In this document: one piece after another, positions 57,783-64,000 of the stretch | How positions within the stretch are numbered: the first letter of the stretch is position 1 | How the letters are laid out: every line of letters begins with the position of its first letter | Source of the DNA: Endocalyx cinctus | Taxonomy: Eukaryota; Ascomycota; Sordariomycetes; Amphisphaeriales; Apiosporaceae | Direction of reading: 5' to 3' | Assembly (NCBI GenBank): GCA_001600455.1 | Contig: BCKC01000010.1 | Coordinates: 440,144-504,143, forward strand | Length of the DNA: 64,000 nucleotides | The notes under the pieces: generated by a model | What the model saw: the letters and a program-made list of their open reading frames with translations, nothing else | The model's database searches: none | Told to the model about the DNA's origin: nothing | Translations under genes and position numbers: made by a program

Positions 57783-58827
57783 ATGGATCACCAGCGAGAT
57801 CAAAATTCCTATCCACCACAGGCGTATCCAACCACTATCCCATCAAACCCCTCTGCCTGCACATGCGTGTGTCACCGCTCACCTAAAGAGACCTGTAATG
57901 TAATCGGACAAGCCAAACCGCAAATAGACATCTCACAGAGTACCGGTTACCAATTTGTTCCCGACCTCTGCAGATGTATTTGTCATTCCATACCTAACGC
58001 GAGCTGCAACGTGATCATAAAACCCATCGCTCTAAGGTATATATATCATTAATAAAGGAGCATATTTTTATCTCTAGCGCAGATTGGAAATATTTTTTTC
58101 TGGAAATTTCTCTCTCTCTATCTCTCTCTGTCTCTGACCTATCACATGACAGTTGACTATTTCAAAAGTTTGCTCTCTCAGATGCGCGGATAGCTGACAG
58201 ATGAACTACAGACCGAGAAAACGGGAAGATGATTCGAATACAGATTCTGCGAGGTCAAGAAAACCCGGCAAACACGAAGCATCACTAGATCAGCTAAATG
58301 AAACATGCAGGAGAAGAATAAAGCAAGAGGAAGAAGAACAAGAGAAAACGGAGTGGGAGAGGATACGCAGTAATTTCCAGGCGACACAGGCGGGAAGCGT
58401 TGAAAAAGGCCGTGAAAAAAGCCATGAAGAATACGGTGAGGACAACGATCCCGCACTACGTGACTACCACAGTGATTCTGTGATATGGGATGAAGATAGC
58501 GACGTTTCTACCCTGGTGGGTGATGATCCTGTACTAGGCGGCGATGAAGACGACTCTTTACTATAGCATGAGGACCGCTATACTATGCTACGGCATATAG
58601 ACGACGATGCTTCTCTACAGTATGATTCAGAAAACGCAGGTTCTCGTGCTGATCTACAGTATCGTGCAGACAATGCCGCTATCCCAAGGCAGACTGTCGA
58701 CGATGGTTTACGTACGATTGCTTGGTTACACGAAGACGATGATACCGGGGGTCAGTATCGACTCGGTCTTTCTCGGAAACGAAAGTATCAGGATGATGAG
58801 CCGGGTTTGGATTTGGATTCGAATTGA
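57783..58827 (+). CDS. Unknown protein with two CxCxCH modules and acidic tail
   Basis: I infer three exons, 57783-58036, 58212-58515 and 58567-58827, giving about 272 residues in frame. The N-terminal part holds two similar modules, CTCVCHRSPKETCNVIG and CRCICHSIPNASCNVII (CxCxCHxxPxxxCNVI), about 50 residues apart, likely metal-binding. Exon 2 encodes a basic/charged helix (RRRIKQEEEEQEKTEWERIR). Exon 3 is Asp-rich and ends with a nuclear-type basic stretch (SRKRKYQDD). Without the second intron (51 nt, ending TAG) the protein would stop at 58566. I do not recognise a family. A (CT)n tract lies inside intron 1 (about 58106-58134). Confidence 0.5.
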
Positions 58828-59991
58828 GGCAATTCCAATGCGCTCGATAGAGATCTTCATTAACGCAAAGTATGAAAGAAAGAACCACAATAATGGTGTT
58901 TTCAATCTAGATTGATAACCATCTAGCTCAGTCCCAGCTTACAGTCTTGTCTTCGGTTTGATGGATGGTTGGAATAGAAGCTCGAATTATTTCGTCGATT
59001 TGAACATCGGCGCCACGGAATAAACGTTGATTAACATTGTTTTCCTCAAAGGCCCCTCTTTCAAGAGTATCATTTTCTTTCAAGCGGATATTAGTTTACT
59101 TATGAGGCGCGACAAGATCAAACAAATTGTATATATGGTAGAAGACAAAGGCTGCCTGATGGTTAATTCCAAAGTATTCCCAGTATGATGCCCCGGTGTT
59201 TAAACTAAGAAGTTCAAGTGGTGAATTATGAACTCGAGTACTTGTTAACGGGTTATCGGCAACTCTCTTATCCAACAAGAAACTGATCGTTGTTGTTTTA
59301 TAAATAAAGACGGGATGACGATAATGCCCCAGCACAAATACCACGTGTATGATCTACAGACAGTAGCAAAGTATTAATAAAGTATACCATGTTGCTCTCC
59401 AAGGTGTAGATAAAGGGTACATTTGTCGATCTTATCCTCAGACACGACGTGTTTTTGCAACTCCAATGCGACGTAATTCACAGTCCCTTGCAACCTCCCT
59501 GCTTTCGTCCCAAGTTAGAGCTATGATAATGGGGGCTGAGGGGGGATCCGCAATACCCCAAAGACCTGGAGATATTTCCCCTCACGACACGGCACCACGC
59601 CCTCCAATAGGTGAAGCGGTATGGGGAATTTCATTCTTCTTCTCGTCGGTTATGTCACTTCGCGCGCAAGAACCTGGCACAAACGCTCATTGACAATTGT
59701 GATTCAAGGACGCTTACTCCAAATCATATCAAATTATTGATAGTAGGACTCTGCACCCTGGAGGGATTCGCAATTTATATGCTAGGTATAGTTACATGGA
59801 TAATTCCGCCCGAGTTCCCGCTTCCTGGTACTTAAAACTATATATACCAAGCGGTGACCCCGTCATGATGCGTCGTTGTATCATTCCTATTCCCCTCAAG
59901 AGTTGACGTGGGCTCTACATCGTAAGATCCATTGTAGCAAATAGTAGTTTTCGGTAAAAATCATACCAACCTACTCATATATGTTTCTGCA
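58828..59991. other. AT-rich spacer
   Basis: Two small overlapping frames (59466-59693 and 59611-59835) have no motif, although the second ends in a hydrophobic segment (LLIVGLCTLEGFAIYMLGIV). They could be remains of a membrane protein exon. No gene is supported. Confidence 0.4.
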
Positions 59992-61453
59992 ATGATGATC
60001 CGCCCTTTAGCATCTCTAGTGGGAGCTCTCTCCTTGGCTGTGACGGGAGCTCACGGTAGCAAGGCCATCCTCGGCGGTTCCGTTGATAATCTCGTCGTCT
60101 TCGGCGACAGCTACACCGATGAGGGCCGGCTGTCCTACTTCATCAACAACAACGGCTCGGCGCCGCCCCCGGGAACCATCATCCCGACTTCCAACGTCAC
60201 CGCCAGTGGCGGCTATACCTGGCCGCATTACGCATCTGGGAAACTCGGCGCGAAGACCTATAATTATGCGGGTGAGGCTTTACCTTTTTGCCCTATTGAG
60301 GTGATGGAGAAATAGTGTTTTTTGAACTAGGTGTATAAAAGTACGCTTGCAGCCTAGGGAAATGAGAAAAGCGCCAATGATCTGGGAGTATTGACATATC
60401 ACACGCAATATACCTAAAAAAAAAAATTAATAATAAATAAATAAATAAAAAATTTATCCTAACTTACCTCAATTCTCACGATGCAGTAAGCGGCGCGACA
60501 TGCTCTAACGAGATCATATCGCGGTATTTCGACTCCATCGACGCGCCCTTCCCATCCGTGATGGACTACGAGATCCCCGCCTTCCTCGAGGACGTGAAGT
60601 ACTTCGAGGCGCACGCCGAAGAAGGGACGGGACCCATCCCGTCGGCGACGGCGCCGGAAAAGACCGTCTTCGCCCTGTGGATCGGTACCAACGACCTAGG
60701 CGGGAGCGCCTTCCTGACGGACTCGCAGCGTCCGGGTACGACGCTGACCGACTACGTCGAGTGCGTGTTCTCGGTATTCGACGGCCTGCACGCGGCGGGC
60801 GGACGACGGTTCGTGCTCTTCAACCTGGCCCCCCTCGAGCAGTCCCCCTTGTACGCGGCGGCGGAGCACGGCGGCGTCGGCGACGTCCCGTACTGGACCA
60901 ACAAGACGGCGTATAACACGACCGAGGTGGAAGGGAAGATGCTCGAGTACACGACCACGCTCAACACGGTGTTCGGGTACGGCCTCCCGTTTCAGACGGT
61001 CGTGGAGGAGAGGTGGCCGGACTCCCAGGTCACGCTATTCGACGTCCACGGGTTGATGAGGGATATCCGCGCCGACCCGGGTAAGTACCTGGACGAGCCG
61101 GCGGATGCGTCGGGGTATTATTACGTCTGCGAGTTGACGGAGACGGGCGATTCGGAGTGCGAGGCTTCGGCGAATCCGCTTACGAGCTTTATGTGGTATG
61201 TTATGATTGGATTTTGTCCTACCGGACAGCGCTTGATGATAGAGGATGGACGCGTGACTAATATGTGATATAGGTACGATGAATTGCATCCTTCTACTAG
61301 GACAGGTGAGTTCTACAGATAATGCCTGAAAGAAAGAAAAAACTCAAACGTTTTGATTCCTTAACTGAGCCTTTCTCTTTCATAGATGAGATTATCGCAA
61401 CCGAACTCGTCAACGCGCTCTACGGGAATTCGACATACAGCAAGATCTATTAA
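59992..61453 (+). CDS. CE16-type GDSL acetylesterase, secreted
   Basis: Secreted SGNH/GDSL hydrolase, likely a CE16 acetylesterase that removes acetyl groups from plant-wall xylan-oligosaccharides. Exons 59992-60271, 60487-61195, 61274-61305 and 61386-61453 give 362 residues, normal for the family. The signal peptide ends near AHG at ~22. The nucleophile is in VVFGDSYTDEG (Ser ~39), the oxyanion Gly in YAVSGATCSN, Asn in WIGTNDLGG, and the Asp-His pair in YDELHPSTRT, which is reassembled across a small 32-nt exon. Several N-glycosylation sites (NVT, NKT, NTT, NST). A second ATG three bases downstream is an alternative start. Confidence 0.92.
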
Positions 61454-62194
61454 GAGGTAGTAATGGAGGAGATTAAATACAGTAATTGGTTATTATGGTA
61501 ATAAGTGAGCAACTGTTGCTTTTTTCCGCCAAGCTACATGTTGCCGGTCCGTAGCAAATTTACACCGCAATCTTGCCCCATGTCTTCATACCATAGATAA
61601 TACTTAACGAAATCAGCCTTAGTAACTCCATTTCAAGATAATACGAAGTTGTACGACATTTTGAATCCAAGTAATGTGCCCTTTTTCTTCGGTCCGCCCA
61701 AGGAATGGAGTTTAAGTGGTTGAAAGGTGCTAATACGCAATCAGACATATGCCTTCAGACTAGAAAAGAATAATGTAGGTATATAACGTATTTGTGATTT
61801 CGTTCTAATATAGAGCTTTGGACTGAATAGGATCACACGCGACAGTTCATACACTTATTGATGGATCTATTAACCCCTTGCGATCTTTGGGTTTGGAGAT
61901 AGAGTGGCTGCGCCCTAATGTACACCTCGTATAAGATTTCGCCTATAGCAACGTGGCGAATTGATCAATATCGTAAAAATCGTGGGCACAATTGAATCAG
62001 CTGTAAACTATCTGGTATTTTACATAAGGATAAGAAAGAATGAGGATAGACCAACCCTTTCGGACTGTGCTACCGACAACTCCTGCTCATTTCTTCACCT
62101 TTGCCGAAAAATCGCCAACACTTTACTGACTTAATTTCAAATCGCTAGAATCTGAGCTATACATCTATCCTATTTTCGGTTCTTGAAGAAGAAA
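61454..62194. other. AT-rich spacer
   Basis: No coding frame. It is the 3' region of the esterase gene. Confidence 0.45.
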
Positions 62195-62700
62195 ATGCCG
62201 GTCAGAAAAGCCCATCGAGCCCTCAGCATACCGAAGTCCTCATCATTATCCTATCGTGCCTCGACACGCACACCCTCCTCCCTCTTCCAGCACGTGTACC
62301 GGTAGTAGCAATCCAACACTCTAGCCACGCCCTTCCTGAAGCGCGCCCTATTCGTCGACCCCATCGCTGTTGATTCGAACACCGAGCTCACTCACAACTG
62401 GACCCGAAACCCGCTATTAGCGACTGGTTTCCCGTTCTTCATCGGCCGCACGCAAGATCGGGTATATTAAAAAAAAAAAAAAAAGAGGAGAAAATACGAG
62501 CAGCATTGTACGACCTCGTGTACTCGCTCATCAAACTGCTCGACCTTCAACTCCGTGGAGCTGAGCTGGGCTGAGCCGGGCGGGTGCTCGAAGTTGGATG
62601 ATCACCATGGAGATGCATGTACTCGTATAACTACGTGGGCGGGATAAGCGCGATCGGCCAGTTCGAAGACGACGTCGTAGTCGTGCTCTTCCGTGAGTTT
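62195..62700 (+). pseudogene. Degraded F-box gene remnant
   Basis: Coding-like pieces lie in different frames. From 62233, EVLIIILSCLDTHTLLLP resembles the start of a fungal F-box (eLL.iIL..Ld...Ll). From about 62335 in another frame, TPFLKRALFVDPIAVDS and WTRNPLLATGFPFFIG fit the block that usually follows (p.Lq+aLF..P ... NPLLA..FP.ff). A last piece, YNYVGGISAIGQFEDDVVVV, is at about 62627-62690. Stops, a shift and a poly(A) run (62468-62483) separate them. An unspliced intron cannot explain the early shift easily. Confidence 0.45.
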
Positions 62701-63270
62701 TACCAACCTACCTGATGAGTGGTCGCCTAGGGAGATCCCGTTAAGACTTCGTTCTGGGGCAGGACTGGTTCGGTTAAGATAGGTGCGAACGAGGAAATAT
62801 GATTTCGGAGTTTACCCATTTGCGAAAAACCTGGGGAAAAGAGTAGTGAGTACATGAGATAGAAATTAGAGGTAATATTCTACATGTAAAAGCATGTAGA
62901 TAAATATATTTGGAGGTATCGACGGCACATTCGCCTATCATCTAAGCTAGATTCTAGTACTGAGTTCTTGTCGTATCTGAGAATATCACTATGGATAATG
63001 CATCTTCACGTACTCTGTATATAACACTGAAACCGTGGAATCCCCTATAGATTTAGTTGTAGGTCCATCCACATACGTACGTACTCACATCCTCACCCCC
63101 TTTAACTATCATTAAATGAAGCCGACGTCTGAATGCACGAGAAGAGGTAGTTCACCTAGTCGGAGCCACTCAATTTTACATTCTAGGCTAATATTGCGAT
63201 GAGTCATAATTCAAGATTGATGACGGTGAAATATGCGCCAGAAAGGAGGAAATGACACAATTAAAAGGGC

Positions 63271-63311
63271 GAAAAAGAAAGAAAGAAAGAAAGAAAGAAA
63301 GAAAAAAAAAA
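63271..63311 (+). repeat. (GAAA)n microsatellite
   Basis: About eight GAAA units ending in a poly(A) stretch of about 10. Confidence 0.9.
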
Positions 63312-63760
63312 GGGAACACGGGCTCAGAGAGAGAGTTACACTAGTATCGACTCGAGAGTGGCGTTCAAGCACGGCGCACGGCGTCTTGCCATACTTACAC
63401 AACCGCGGATTTTCAGGCACCAAGAAAAAAACGGGACGCGAGCGATGATCTCGATCTTGCCCAAACACGCACTATTGAGGCTCCTGTTCACGAGGCTTGG
63501 CGTTCTTGGATGGGTATTGCGTAGGTGCCATATTTAGGCGAGGACCCATCGAGCGAGCTTATTGAGAATAAATATAGGTAGGTTAAGGTTAGATGGAGAT
63601 CAGTATTGACTCTACACAGTAGAGAAGAGCCCAGATGAACCAAAGAAGAACATATGCGCGACGAGCATATTCTATCCAAGTGCTTGTTAAGAAAGTGGAT
63701 GGGTATATAACTCGTCTATTCTTTCTCTCTCCGTTTCTCTCTTACACGTACAGGTACACG

Positions 63761-63811
<51 letters not shown>
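63761..63811 (+). repeat. Compound (CA)12(TA)13 microsatellite
   Basis: A CA dinucleotide run at about 63761-63784 passes directly into a TA run at about 63785-63811. Confidence 0.95.
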
Positions 63812-63815
<4 letters not shown>

Positions 63816-64000
63816 AATGATCCCATCGCGTTACCTCGCGGAATCGAACGATGCGCCGGCTGGGATGCGACCGAGTGAAATTAATCCAATTAATTTCGGG
63901 GCGTTTTTTGGGTGGAATAACTAGCAGAGAGGTCGATTTGAGGTTCTTGGGAAGCTAGCTGAGGTGAAATGAGGTGTGGGGAGTATTATTAAGAACAAGA

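Larger units (their letters stand above)
62701..64000. other. 3' spacer with microsatellites
   Basis: No gene seen. It holds simple repeats listed separately and AT-rich sequence to the window end. Confidence 0.5.

Noticed and set aside
59466..59835. Two overlapping small frames upstream of the esterase
   Set aside because: No joinable splice sites or motifs; kept only as a note in the spacer entry.
63827..63880. GTTCGATTCCG-like word on the minus strand suggesting a tRNA T-loop
   Set aside because: The flanking bases do not form a T stem and no D or anticodon arm is present.

Overview
The window is chromosomal DNA of a filamentous ascomycete (Pezizomycotina). Short GT-AG introns are common. 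Zn2Cys6 regulators, a rhodopsin-domain membrane protein, a DUF7730-type protein, small secreted cysteine-rich proteins and a HacA-type bZIP gene all point to this group. The class (Sordariomycetes-like?) cannot be fixed from the sequence alone. Coding exons are moderately to strongly GC-rich. The spacers are AT-rich and full of homopolymer runs and microsatellites. I see no tRNA, rRNA, CRISPR array or intact transposon.

Layout. The accessory-looking part is 0-28 kb: a Zn2Cys6 regulator (0.4-2.8 kb), a rhodopsin-like membrane protein (3-4.6 kb), a 3.1 kb empty AT-rich spacer, a DHA2-type MFS transporter (7.8-9.8 kb), a DUF7730-like protein, an HEMMH metallopeptidase-like protein, a secreted helical protein (14-15.6 kb), a secreted or membrane protein with six 11-residue repeats (17.2-18.2 kb), a condensation-fold acyltransferase (18.4-19.7 kb), an SDR (20.6-21.6 kb), an unusual APSES/zinc-finger chimeric regulator (22.5-25 kb) and a small cysteine-rich secreted peptide (26 kb). 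A diverged ~250 bp direct repeat (9.87-10.14 kb and 16.6-16.84 kb) flanks the 10-16.6 kb segment.

From 28 to 40 kb lies a denser block with several conserved housekeeping genes: a Zn2Cys6/MHR regulator, a ~20.9 kDa mitochondrial complex I subunit, the fork-protection factor Csm3/Swi3, the cytoplasmic exosome helicase Ski2 and the ESCRT-III protein Did2/CHMP1. Two perfect MluI cell-cycle boxes lie in the divergent promoter of the Csm3 gene.

From 40 to 64 kb genes are sparse: a small secreted protein, a DUF427 protein, a third Zn2Cys6 regulator with a GC-AG intron, a SAM methyltransferase, a 5.9 kb gene desert, the unfolded-protein-response bZIP gene hacA with a clearly visible 20-nt Ire1-type intron, a glycosyltransferase-like protein, an unknown protein with two matching Cys/His modules, a CE16-type acetylesterase and the remains of an F-box gene.

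Most exon structures were built by hand from splice consensus, reading-frame continuity and family resemblance. Where exon lengths summed to an open frame I give the exons; otherwise I say that the model is partial.
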